Source of the DNA: Schoenoplectus triqueter
Lineage: Eukaryota; Streptophyta; Magnoliopsida; Poales; Cyperaceae
NCBI GenBank assembly: GCA_964058805.1
Contig: CAXKVV010001659.1
Location: 1 to 28,132, forward strand
DNA: 28,132 nucleotides
Direction: 5' to 3'
Both the position numbers and the translations under genes were made by a program. Below the pieces are notes generated by a model that was given only the letters and a program-made list of their open reading frames with translations, had not been told where the DNA came from and made no database searches. This document shows positions 12,989-23,438 of this stretch, in pieces. How positions within the stretch are numbered: position 1 is the first letter of the stretch; each line of letters starts with the position of its first letter.

Positions 12989-15900
12989 TGAAAGAATCTT
13001 ACAATAGCTATATTTAGGAGTAATTATATTTATTTATAAGAAATTATGTGTAGCTATGCAGCCAAATGTTTTGAGAAAGTCAAATAACTTGTTTAAACAG
13101 CCGTTTTTAATGCATCTTACTTGTGTTTTGTGCAAAATTAGTGTCGTAGGATATTCATATCGAAGTTTAAATTAGAAGACCATATAATAGGCATGTTTAG
13201 GAGTAATAATATTAATTTACAAGAAATTGTGTGTAATTATGCGGCCGGAATTTTTTAAAAAGCTCAAAAAACTCGTTTAAACGGCTGCTTTTAAAGCCTC
13301 CTACTTATGTTTTGTGCAAAATTAGTGTTGTAGAATGTTCATATTGAAGTGTTAGTTAGATAATATTTTAATAGGCATAATTAGGAGTGATTATTTTAGC
13401 TTTCACTAAATTATGTGTAGTTATGGGGCCAAAAATTTTGAAGCACTCAAATAACTTTTTTAAATAGCTGTTTCTAATGCATCTCACTTATGTTTTGGGA
13501 GAAAATAGCGTCGTAAAATATTCATATCGAGGTGTCAATTGAAGAGTCTTAATTTGCACGAAACTATGTGTATTTATGGGGCCGGAACTTTTTAAAAAGC
13601 CAAACAATTCGTTAAAACAGCAGTTTTTAATGCATCTTACTTTTGTTTTGTGCCTAATTAGCGTCATAGAATATTCATATCGAATTTTTCGTTAGATAAT
13701 CTTATAATAGGCATAATTAGGAGTAATTATATTAATTTTCACGAAATTATATGCAGTTATGCGGCAAAAAGATTGAAAAACTCAATCAACTAGTTTAAAC
13801 TGCTGTTTTTTTAATGCATCTTACTTCTGTTTTGTGCTGTCGTAGAATAGTGATATCGAAGTATTAATTGGATAATCTTCTAATAGGAACAATTAGGGGT
13901 AATTATATTAATTTACATGAAATTATGAGTAGTTATGAGACAATAAATTTTGAAAATCTTAAATAACTTATTTAAACAGCAGTTTCAGATGTATCTTATT
14001 TATGTTTTATGAAAGAATACCGTTATAGGATATTCATATCGGAGTGTCAATTGAATAATTATATAACAGGCATAATTGGGAGTAATTATATTAATTTGCG
14101 CGATGTTATGTGTAGTTATGCAGTAAAAAAAAATTTAGAAAACTCAAACAACTCGTTTAAACAGCTGTTTTTAATGCATCTTACTTACTTTTTATGTAAA
14201 ATTCGTGTTGTAGAATGTTCATATCGAAGTGTTAATTGGATAATGTTCTAATGGGCATAATTAGGAGTAATTATATTAATTTTCATGAAATTTTGTGTCG
14301 TTATGAGGCAATAAATGTTAGAAATCTTAAACAACTTGTTTAAACAGCAATTTCTAATGTATCTTGCTTATGTCTTATGAAAAATTAGTGTCCTCTGATA
14401 TTCATATCGAAGTGTTAATTTGACAATCTTATAATAGACATAGTTAGGCGCAATTATATTAATTCGCTCGAAATTATGTGTAGTTTTGATTCAAAAAATG
14501 TTGAAAATCTTAAACTACTTGTTTAGAAAACAGTTTCGAATGCATCTTACTTATATTTGTGCAAAATTAGCGTTATAGAATATTCATATCTAAGTTTGAA
14601 CTGGACGATCATATATAATAGGCATAATTAGGAGTAATTATATTAATTTTCATGAAATTATATGTAGTTAGGCGGCCAACAAATTTTAAAAACTCAAACA
14701 ACTTGTTTAAACAACCGTTTTTGATGCATCTTATTTATGTTTCGTGCAAAATTTGTGTCGGACAATGTTCATATCGAAGTGTTGATTGGATAATCTACTA
14801 ATAGGTATAATTAGGAGCAATTATGTTAATTTTCACGAAATTACGTATAGTTATGAGTAAAAAAAATGTTAAAAATCTTAAACAACTTGTTTAAACGCCA
14901 GTTTCTAATATATCTTACTTATGTTTTATGAAAAATTAGTGTCGTAGGATATTCATATCGCAGTGCTAGATGAACAATCTTATAATAGGCATAATTAGGA
15001 GTAATTATATCAATTTGCATGAAATTATGTGTACTTATGCGGCCAAATGTTTTGAAAAACACAAACAACTTGTTTAAACGGCTGTTTTTAATGCATCCTA
15101 CTTATGTCTCGTGCAAATTTAGTGTCGTAGAATGTTCATATCGAACTGTTAATTGGCTAATATTTTAATGGGCGTAATTATATTATTTTTTACGAAATTA
15201 TATGTAGTCATGAGGCCAAAAATGTTGAAAAACTTGACTTTATTAAGTAGCAGCTTCTAATGCATCTTACTTATGTTTTGGGGAGAAATAGTGCCCTAAA
15301 ATATTCGTTTTGAAGTGTTAATTGAACAATCTCATAATGGGCACAATTATGAGTAAATTATATTAATTTACACCAAATTATGTGTAGTTATGCGGCCAAA
15401 AAATTTTATAAAGGCAAACAACTTGTTTAAACAGCAGCTTTTGACGCATCTTACTTGTGTTTTGTGCAATATTAGCGTTATAGAATATTCATATCGAAGT
15501 TTTAGTTGGACAATTTTATAATTGGCGTAATTAGGAGTAATTGTATTAATTTTCACGAAATTATACGTAGCTATGCGGCCAAAAATTTTGAAAGCCTCAA
15601 ACAACTTGTTTAAACAGCAGTTTTTAATGCATCTTACTTATGTTTTGCGTAAAATTAGCGTCATGGAATATTCATATCGAAGTTTTAACAGGACAATCTT
15701 ATAATAGGCGTAACAAGGAGTAATTATTTTAATTTGCACCAATTTTGTGTAGTTGCGCGGCCAAAAACATTCATAAAGCCAAACAACTTGTTTAGACAAC
15801 AGTTTTTAACGCATCTTACTTATGTTTTGTGCAAAATTAGCGTCATAGAATATTCATATCAAAGTTTTAATTGGACAACTTTATAATAGGAGTAATTAGG

Positions 15901-16236
15901 AGTAGTTATATTAATTTTCACGAAATTACGTGCAGTTATGAGGGCGAAAATGTTGAAAACTCAAACAAGTTTTTTAAATAGCAGATTCTAATGCATCTAA
16001 CTTACGTTTTGTGAAAAAATTATATCGTAGAATATTCGTATCAAAGCGTTAAGTGAAAAATCTTATAACGGGCGTAATTAGGAGTAATTATATTAATTTA
16101 CACGAAATTATGTGCAGTTATGCGGCCAAAAAAATCTGGAAACATCAAACAACTTGTTTAAACAGCTGTTTTTAATGCATCTTACTTATGTTTTGTGCAA
16201 AATTAGTGTTGTAGGATATTCTTCTCGAAGTTTTAT
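12989..16236. repeat. Satellite A higher-order unit 5 (variant, 3248 bp)
   Basis: This unit has the same 18-monomer order but private differences: C to T at 13009, A to G at 13546 and 13585, T to A at 13915, C to T at 13918, C to A at 14859, and one extra A in the A-run 14125-14133 (nine A here, eight in the other units). The extra A accounts for the 3248-bp length and opens an 80-codon frame at 14009-14251 that is closed in the other units. I regard that frame as accidental. All seven changes lie in the first 60% of the unit; the rest matches units 1 to 4. Confidence 0.93.
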
Positions 16237-17349
16237 TGAAAGAATCTTACAATAGCCATATTTAGGAGTAATTATATTTATTTATAAGAAATTATGTGTA
16301 GCTATGCAGCCAAATGTTTTGAGAAAGTCAAATAACTTGTTTAAACAGCCGTTTTTAATGCATCTTACTTGTGTTTTGTGCAAAATTAGTGTCGTAGGAT
16401 ATTCATATCGAAGTTTAAATTAGAAGACCATATAATAGGCATGTTTAGGAGTAATAATATTAATTTACAAGAAATTGTGTGTAATTATGCGGCCGGAATT
16501 TTTTAAAAAGCTCAAAAAACTCGTTTAAACGGCTGCTTTTAAAGCCTCCTACTTATGTTTTGTGCAAAATTAGTGTTGTAGAATGTTCATATTGAAGTGT
16601 TAGTTAGATAATATTTTAATAGGCATAATTAGGAGTGATTATTTTAGCTTTCACTAAATTATGTGTAGTTATGGGGCCAAAAATTTTGAAGCACTCAAAT
16701 AACTTTTTTAAATAGCTGTTTCTAATGCATCTCACTTATGTTTTGGGAGAAAATAGCGTCGTAAAATATTCATATCGAGGTGTCAATTGAAGAATCTTAA
16801 TTTGCACGAAACTATGTGTATTTATGGGGCCGAAACTTTTTAAAAAGCCAAACAATTCGTTAAAACAGCAGTTTTTAATGCATCTTACTTTTGTTTTGTG
16901 CCTAATTAGCGTCATAGAATATTCATATCGAATTTTTCGTTAGATAATCTTATAATAGGCATAATTAGGAGTAATTATATTAATTTTCACGAAATTATAT
17001 GCAGTTATGCGGCAAAAAGATTGAAAAACTCAATCAACTAGTTTAAACTGCTGTTTTTTTAATGCATCTTACTTCTGTTTTGTGCTGTCGTAGAATAGTG
17101 ATATCGAAGTATTAATTGGATAATCTTCTAATAGGAACAATTAGGGGTAATTATATTAATTTTCACGAAATTATGAGTAGTTATGAGACAATAAATTTTG
17201 AAAATCTTAAATAACTTATTTAAACAGCAGTTTCAGATGTATCTTATTTATGTTTTATGAAAGAATACCGTTATAGGATATTCATATCGGAGTGTCAATT
17301 GAATAATTATATAACAAGCATGCATAATTGGGAGTAATTATATTATTTT
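16237..17349. repeat. Satellite A partial unit 6, array edge
   Basis: This is the start of a sixth unit, about 1.1 kb, covering monomers 1 to 6 and the beginning of monomer 7. It carries the unit 1-4 bases at the positions where unit 5 differs. Just before the end, GGCATAATTGGG is replaced by AGCATGCATAATTGGG near 17317, which is a 4-bp GCAT duplication plus one substitution. Satellite sequence stops at about 17345-17349 and the 58-bp satellite B begins without a spacer. Confidence 0.9.
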
Positions 17350-20300
17350 GAGGGTCCAGTTTTCATATTTTGCACTTCCGGACTCATTTTCGGCGGTCCG
17401 ATGGTATCATGTCCCATTTTCATGTTTTGCGCTGCCGATCGGTACCGAGGGCGTCGAGTCCCGATTTCTTGTTTTGCGCTTTCAGACTCATTTTCGGTGA
17501 TACCGACAGCGTCGAGTCACTTTTTCTTTTTTTGCAGTCCCGGACAAATTTTTGACGGTACCGGGGGCTTCAGGTACCGTTTACATATTTTGCGTTAATA
17601 GACTCTTTTTCAGCGGTCCTAAGGGTGTCGGGTCCCGTATTCATGTTTTGTGCTCCTCGGAATCGTTTTCGGTGATGCCGACGGTGTCGGGACCCGTTTT
17701 CATCTTTCTTCGAGTCTAATTTGCAAATTTCGCGCTCGTGGACTCGTTTTAAGCGGTTCTGAGGGCATCGACCTATGTTTTCATGTTTCGAGCTCCCGGA
17801 CTCGTTTTCGGCTGTACCGTGGGAGTCAGGTTCCGTTTTCTTGTTTGGCGCTCCCAGACCCATATCGGACGGAACCGAGGGCGCCTAGTCCAATTTACAT
17901 GTTTTGTGCTTCCAGACTCATTTTTGGCGGTACCAGGGGTATTGGATCCCATTTTCATGTCTTACGCTCCCGGCATCGTTTTCAACGGTACCGAGGGCGA
18001 CTTGTCCCATTTTCATGTTTTCCGCTCCTGAATTTGTTTTTGACGGTATCGAGGGTGTCGGGTCTCATTTTCGAGTTTTGCGCTCCTGGACTCATTTTCG
18101 TCGGTACCGAGGGTGTCGGGTCATGTTTCCATGTTTTGCGTTGTCGGACACGTTTTCGGCAGTACCGAGGGCGTCAGGTCCCGTTTTCATTTTTTGCGCT
18201 CCGGGACTTATTTTCGACGGTACCGAGGGCGTCGAGTCCCGTTTACGTGTTTTGTGTTCCCAGACTTCTTTTCGACGGTACCGAGGGCGTTGGGTCCCGT
18301 TTACGTGTTTTGTGTTCCTAGACTTCTTTTCAACGGTACCGAGAGCGTCGGGTCCCGTTTACATGTTTTGCCTTTCCGGACTCATTTTCGACGGTACCGA
18401 GGGCGTCGGGTCCCGATTCCATGTTTTGTGTTTTCTAGACTTTTTTCGGCGGTACCGACGACGTCGGGTCTTGTTTACATTTTTTCGCTCCCGGACTCGT
18501 TTTCAGCGTTAACGGGGGCGTCAGGTCCAATTTTCATGTTTTGCGCTCCCGGACTCGTTTTAGGCTGTACCGGGGGCGTCGGGTCCCGTTTTCATATTTT
18601 ACGCTCCCGGACGGTACTGAGGCTTTGGGTCTCATTTTCATTTTTTACGCTTTCGTACACGTTTTCGACGGTACCGAGGGCGTCAGGTCCCATTTTCATG
18701 TTTTGCGCTCCCGAACTCATTTTTGACGGTACCGCGAGCGTCGTGTCCGGTTTAAATGTTTTGCGCTCTCGGACTCATTTTTGGTGATTTCGAGGGCGGT
18801 CACGTTTCAATGTTTGCACTTTTGTAGTCATTTTCGGCAGTACCGAGGGCATCGGGTCCCGTTTTAATGTTTTGCGCTCCCGGACTCATTTTCGACGGTA
18901 CCGAGGGCGTCAGGTCCCGTTTACATGTTCTGCGTTTCTGGACGTATTTTCGACGGTACCGAGGGCTTCGGGTCCCGTTTCCATATTTTGTGCTCCTAGA
19001 CACATTTTCGGCAGTACCAGGGTCGTTGGGTCCCGTTTTCATATTTTGCGCTCCCGAACTCATTTTCGGTGGTACCGAGGGCGTCATGTTTTGCATTTTC
19101 TGACTCATTTTCGACAGTATGGATGGCGTCGGTTCCTATTTTCATGTTTTGCGCTCCCAGACTCTTTTTCGACGGTATCGAGGGCGTCATGTCCGGTTTT
19201 CATGTTTTGCATTGGCGAACTCATTTTCGACGATACCGAGAGCGTCGGGTGACATTTCCAAGTTTTGCGCTTTCGTACTCATTTTCGACGGCAGCAAGGG
19301 CATCATGTCCCGTTTTCATGTTGTGCGTTCCCAGACTCATTTTCGGCGGTACCGAAGGCGAACGTTACCGTTTACATATTTTGCGCTCCCGGACTCGATT
19401 TCTGCAATAGTGAATCCCGTTTTCATGTTTTGCGCACCCTAACTCGTTTTCGGCTGTACCGAGGGCGACTAGTCCCGTTTACATAGTTTGCGCTCCCGAA
19501 CTCGTTTTCGGCGGTACCGAGGGTGATGGGTCAAGTTTTCACATTTTGCGCGGTCTACTTTTCGACGGTACCGAGGGCGTCAGGTCCCGTCTTCATGTTT
19601 TGCGCTTTAGGACTCGTTTTCGACGGTACCGAGGGCATCGGGTCCCATTTCCATGTGTTGCTCTCCTGTACTCATTTTCGGCGGTACCGAGGGCGTCGGG
19701 TCACGATTCCATGTTTTGCGCTTTTGTACTCATTTTCGACAGTACCGAGGGTGTCATGTCATGTTTTCATGTTTTTTGCTCCCGGACTCATTTTCGGCGG
19801 TACCGGGGCGTCGGGTCACATTTCCAAGTTTTGCGCTTTTGTACTCGTTTTCAACGGTACCGAGGGCGTCAGGTCTCGTTTTCATGTCTTGTGCTCCGGG
19901 ACTCATTTTGGACGGAACCGAGGGTGTCGGGTCCCGTTTACATGTGTGTTCCCGGACTCATTTTCGGTGGTACCGAGGGCGTCGGGTCCCATTTATATGT
20001 TTTGCGCTACTTGATTCATTTTCGGCGGTATCGACGACGTCGGGTCCCGTTTTCATATTTTGCGGTCCCGGACACGTTTTCGACGATACCGAGGGCGTCG
20101 GGTCCCGTTTACATGTTTTGCGTTCCCGGACTCATACGGCGGTACCAAGGGTGTCAGGTCCCGTTTACATGTTTTGCGTTCCCGGACTCATTTTCGACTG
20201 TACTGAGGGAATCAGGTCCCGTTTTACATGTTTTGCGCTCCCGGAATCGTTTCGGCGGTACCGAGGGCGACCAGTCCCGTTTACATAGTTTGCGCTCCTG

Positions 20301-20582
20301 GACTCGTTTTCGACGGCACGAAGTGTGTCGGGTCCCGGTTTCATGTTTTGCGATCCTGGACGGCACCGAGGGCGCCGGGTTGCATTTTCATGTTTTGCGC
20401 TCTCGTACTCATTTTCGACGGTATCGATGGCGTCGTGTCCCGTTTTCATGTTTTGCGATCACGAACTCATTTTCGACGGTACCTAGGTCATCAGGTCCCA
20501 TTTTCATGTCTTGCGCTCCCGGACTCATTTTCGACGGATTCAAGGGTGTCGGGTCCAGTTTAGATGTTTTGTGTTCCCGGAC
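17350..20582 (+). repeat. Satellite B: 58-bp tandem repeat, forward orientation
   Basis: The array has about 55 diverged copies of a 58-bp monomer containing GGTACCGAGGGCGTCGGGTC, then CCGTTTTCATGTTTTGCGC and TCCCGGACTCATTTTCGACG. Successive TACCG cores at 18221, 18279 and 18337 give the 58-bp period. It is much richer in G, C and CpG than its flanks. Most copies hold GGTACC, a KpnI site. Copies differ by many substitutions and short deletions, for example shortened copies near 18612, 19085 and 20361, so this array is older or less homogenised than satellite A. The forward strand of the consensus has no TAA, TAG or TGA, and 58 is one more than a multiple of three. Long frames therefore run through it; the longest is 346 codons at 19546-20586. 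They show a 58-residue period and no other protein signature, so I do not call genes. Confidence 0.95.
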
Positions 20583-22017
20583 ATAAAAACGGGATCGACG
20601 CCCTCGGTACCATCGAAAATGAGTCTAGGAGCTCAAAACATGAAAAAGGGACCCGAATTCCCTTCTATCGTCGAAATCGAGTTCGAGAGCGCAAAATATG
20701 AAAGCTGGACCCGACGCTTTCAGTACCGCCGAAAATGAGTCTGGTAGCGCAAAACATGAAAACGGGACCCGACGCCCACGGTTCCGCCCAAAATGAGTTT
20801 CGGAGCACAAAACATGAAAACTGGACCCGACGCCCCCCTAAACCGTTGAAAATGGGACCCGACACCCTTGGTACCGCCGAAAATGAGTTCGGGAGCGCAT
20901 AACATGAAAAAGGGACCTTACGCCAACGGTACCGCCAAAAATGAGTTCAAGATTGCAAAACATGACAACTGCTCCCAACGCCCTAAGAACCTTCGAAAAT
21001 GAGTCCGGGAGCGCAAAACATGAAAATGGGACCCGACGCCCTAGGTACCGCCGAAAATGAGTACGGGAGCGCAAAATATGAGAACGGGACCCGACACCCC
21101 CTCTATCTTCGAAAACGAGTCCTGGAGCGCAAAACATAAAAACTGGACCCGATGCCCTCGGTATCGCCGAAAATGAGTTCGGGAGCGCAAAAATGAAAAC
21201 GAGAACCGACGCCCTCGGTACCATCGAAAAAAGAGTATGGGAGCACAAAACATTAAAACAGGACCCGACGCCCACGGTACCGCCGAAAATGAGTTCGGAA
21301 GAGCAAAACGTGAAAACTGGATCTGACTCCCACGGAACCGCCGAAAATGAGTCCGGGAGCGTAAAACATGAAAACGGGACCTGACGCCCTAGGTACGACC
21401 AAAAATGAGTCAGAGAGGGCAAAACATGAAAACGGGACCCGACGCCCTCGGTACCGCCCAAAACGATTACGGGAGCGCAAAATATGAGAATTGGACCTGA
21501 CACCCCCTCTACCGCTGAAAATGAGTCTGGGAGCGCAAAACATGAAAACTAGACCCGACGCCTCGGTACCGCTGAAAATAAGTCCAGGAGTGGAAAACAT
21601 GAAAGTTGGACCCGACATCCTTGGTTCCGCTGAAAACTAGTTCAGGAGCAAAAAACATGAATACGGGACTCGAGGCCCTCGGTACCGATGAAAATGAGTC
21701 TGGGAGCGCATAACATGAAAAAGGGACCCGACGCCCTCGGTACCGCCGAAAACGAGTCCGGGAACGCATAACATGAAAAAGAGACCCGACGCCCACGGTA
21801 CCGCCGAAAACGAGTCCGGAAGCGTAAAACATGAAAACGGGACCCGATGCCCTCGGTACCACTGAAAAAACCGGTCTGAGCGCGTAAAACATGAAAGCGT
21901 GATCCGACGACCTTTGTACAGCCGAAAATGAGTTCGGGAGCGCAAAACATGAAATCGGGACCCGACACCCTCGGTACAGCTGAAAATGAGTCCGGCAGCG
22001 CAAAATATTAAAACGGG
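20583..22017 (-). repeat. Satellite B: 58-bp tandem repeat, inverted orientation
   Basis: The same 58-bp monomer appears as its reverse complement, with GGTACCGCCGAAAATGAGTC and GGGAGCGCAAAACATGAAAA readable on the plus strand, for about 25 copies. The switch lies between CCCGGAC (ending about 20581) and ATAAAAACGGGATCGACG. One copy near 20838-20865 has lost roughly half its length. The array ends near 22017, where AAAACGGGA passes into AT-rich DNA. The stop-free strand is now the minus strand, which yields spurious frames such as 20838-21503 and 21509-22126. Confidence 0.95.
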
Positions 22018-22300
22018 AATTTATCATTAGAGCTACAAACGAATAGAACTGGAGCGAGATAGACATGATTCGAGTTCGATTCAAATGTGATTTAAAAATC
22101 AATGCGAAATAGAAGCACAGTTTCAAACTGAAAATTGAGGTGGTTTTGAACTAATACGATTTGATTCACGAATAACTCAAAATTAATATAACAACTTCAT
22201 CACTCAATAATATTGTCTTTATTACTAATTTTGTCGTTGTTACTATTATTACAATTACTATAATTATAATTATTATCAACATTCAATTCGGATTCACGGA
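22018..22300. other. AT-rich transition DNA, no gene seen
   Basis: This is the flank directly after satellite B. It holds short scattered TTCGA motifs near 22069-22080 and a low-complexity run of ATTATTA-type sequence at about 22200-22280. I see no coding potential and no recognisable element. Confidence 0.6.
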
Positions 22301-22435
22301 TCTATTTCGATCAAGCCGGTTATGATTTGAGTTCGATTCAAATCAAATTCTAATCGAGCTAAATTCGATTCGTTTCCAATTCGAACTGAATCGAGCGAGC
22401 TAATTGCGAACTTTTTTGAATCAAGCACGAATGAG
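22301..22435. repeat. Degenerate TTCGA/TCGAG-rich repeat
   Basis: The stretch is a loose succession of GATTTGAGTTCGATTCAAAT, ATCGAGCTAAATTCGATTCG, AATTCGAACTGAATCGAGCG and similar short phrases built from TTCGA and its complement. Such degenerate TTCGA/TCGAG tracts are common interspersed sequence in many plant genomes. No precise unit length can be defined by eye, and it could be the tail of an unidentified element. Confidence 0.5.
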
Positions 22436-22536
22436 TCATAAGCTTTTAAGCCCTACTTAATAATGTATCAAAGTGTAAAAATAAAATTTATAATTAATAA
22501 ATGTACTTAAGTACGAGGACTAAAATTACAAAATGT

Positions 22537-22664
22537 GAGGGTTTAGAGAGTGCATTTCCTCTACGGTATTTTACCGTAGAGTAACTATCTGAATTCATCA
22601 CAGACCGTAGGATTTAGACCGCGGACGGGACAAAAATAACATTGATGGTTGAATTCACGGACCC
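22537..22664. repeat. Short interspersed repeat, copy A
   Basis: The sequence from GAGGGTTTAGAG through CCTCTACGG, GAGTAACTATCTGAATT, CACAGACCGTAGGATTTAG and TTGAATTCACGGACC matches, in the same order and at similar spacing, a second copy at 25737-25823 that resumes at 27847 after a LINE insertion. Shared blocks include GAGGGTT, CCTCTA, GTAACT, GATTT-GACC and ATTCACGGA. Copy A keeps a perfect hairpin that copy B has lost. Class unknown; a non-autonomous transposon fragment or part of an LTR are possibilities. I see no terminal inverted repeats. Confidence 0.6.
22559..22581. repeat. Perfect hairpin, 10-bp stem and 3-nt loop
   Basis: CTCTACGGTA (22559-22568) and TACCGTAGAG (22572-22581) are exact reverse complements separated by TTT. 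It lies inside interspersed repeat copy A. No T-run follows, and this is not bacterial DNA, so I do not call a terminator. Confidence 0.9.
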
Positions 22665-23420
22665 ACGTAAAAATCGGACACTTCACGAGTGCGATTTTAA
22701 TTCGGGGTCTAGGAATGGTGACGATGTATATATATCGTTTTCTTTTCTTCATAGTTCATAGTATCTCATTTTTATATAAGGATAGAAAAAAGTCAACTCA
22801 TACACTGTTTAACGCATCAGAACCGTACGTATTGAGAATTAAGCAAAGCTAAAATACTCAAATAAATTACATATTTTTTTTGTATCACAAACTTCACACG
22901 GACAATGATGCTCATCTTTTTATGAACATATACGCCTGTTTAATTTCTATAATTTTTATCTAATAAACGATGAATGTTATAATAACACAATAAAAAAAAT
23001 AAAAACAAAGGCATAATATATCTATATTTTACTGATGATTTCATTAGGCAATCAATATGTTTCAGATACGTTTGTAATATTGATGCGTGGACGATGCTCA
23101 TATAATACATATAAATGACATATCTTATTATTTAAAATAATCTGACATACGAATACAATTAACAATGTATATTTTCTCACTTACTCATTTTTACCTCAAA
23201 ACTTTTATTTAACTTAATTGGAGATGATTTAACTTAAAATAATTAATGTAATCAAATATGATTAAAAAAAGTTTCAAACATATAATGCTCATTTTCTTAA
23301 CATATATATGTGCTGTTATGTTCTAGAACTTAGAAGGAAAAAAATCGTTTTATTTTTAAATTAAATATATTCATTTTTGTACAACTTAAAAAAATTAAGT
23401 TATTGGAAATGTATAAATAG
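22665..23420. other. AT-rich DNA, no gene seen
   Basis: About 750 bp of AT-rich sequence with short A/T runs. The only frame of note, 22649-22852 plus (67 codons), has low-complexity composition and no recognisable domain. I see no repeat or RNA gene. Confidence 0.6.
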
Positions 23421-23438
23421 TATATATATATATATATA
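23421..23438. repeat. (TA)9 microsatellite
   Basis: TA is repeated nine times immediately before the left arm of the fold-back element. A matching (AT) run lies just after the right arm at 23841-23853, which suggests insertion into, or duplication of, a TA-rich target. Confidence 0.95.

Larger units (their letters stand above)
1..17349. repeat. Satellite A: 18-monomer higher-order repeat array, 3247-bp period
   Basis: This is a head-to-tail array of 183-184 bp AT-rich monomers. Each can be followed by the marker AGGAGTAATTATATTAAT, then TATGCGGCCAAAA, ACTTGTTTAAACAGC, AATGCATCTTACTTATG, TTTTGTGCAAAATTAGTG and ATTCATATCGAAG. In the first unit the AGGAGT marker or its equivalent lies near 28, 211, 395, about 560 (monomer truncated), 731, 907, 1090, 1274, 1457, 1641, 1824, 2008, about 2181 (short), 2360, 2544, 2727, 2909 and 3091, and the pattern restarts at 3275. 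That makes 18 monomers per 3247 bp. Monomers inside a unit are clearly diverged, while whole units are almost identical, which defines a higher-order repeat. No open frame here looks like a gene. Nucleosome-sized monomers and higher-order structure are typical of centromeric satellites, so a centromeric or pericentromeric role is plausible but inferred. I do not recognise the family by name. Confidence 0.97.

Noticed and set aside
14009..14251. An 80-codon plus-strand frame
   Set aside because: It exists only because unit 5 has one extra A in an A-run; the other units are closed there. It has no domain.
2379..15604. A 78-codon minus-strand frame recurring at 2379, 5626, 8873, 12120 and 15368
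   Set aside because: It spans two adjacent satellite A monomers (14 and 15), repeats with the 3247-bp unit, and itself contains the same monomer-derived peptide twice. It is a satellite by-product.
1..17349. CENP-B box in satellite A
   Set aside because: I looked for a TTCG----A--CGGG pattern in the monomers and did not see one.
17370..20586. Many 60-346 codon frames in the forward satellite B array
   Set aside because: All show the 58-residue periodicity expected from a stop-free 58-bp repeat and overlap each other in several frames.
1..22017. CRISPR array
   Set aside because: The repeats are contiguous satellite monomers without unique spacers, in plant-type DNA.
20625..22126. Long minus-strand frames in the inverted satellite B array, one (21509-22126) starting in the AT-rich flank
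   Set aside because: They encode the same periodic peptide as the forward array. The first 36 or so residues of the 21509-22126 frame come from non-coding flank.
22559..22581. Rho-independent terminator
   Set aside because: The hairpin has no following T-run and the DNA is eukaryotic.
22649..22852. A 67-codon plus-strand frame
   Set aside because: It has low-complexity composition, no recognisable domain, and overlaps the end of interspersed repeat copy A.
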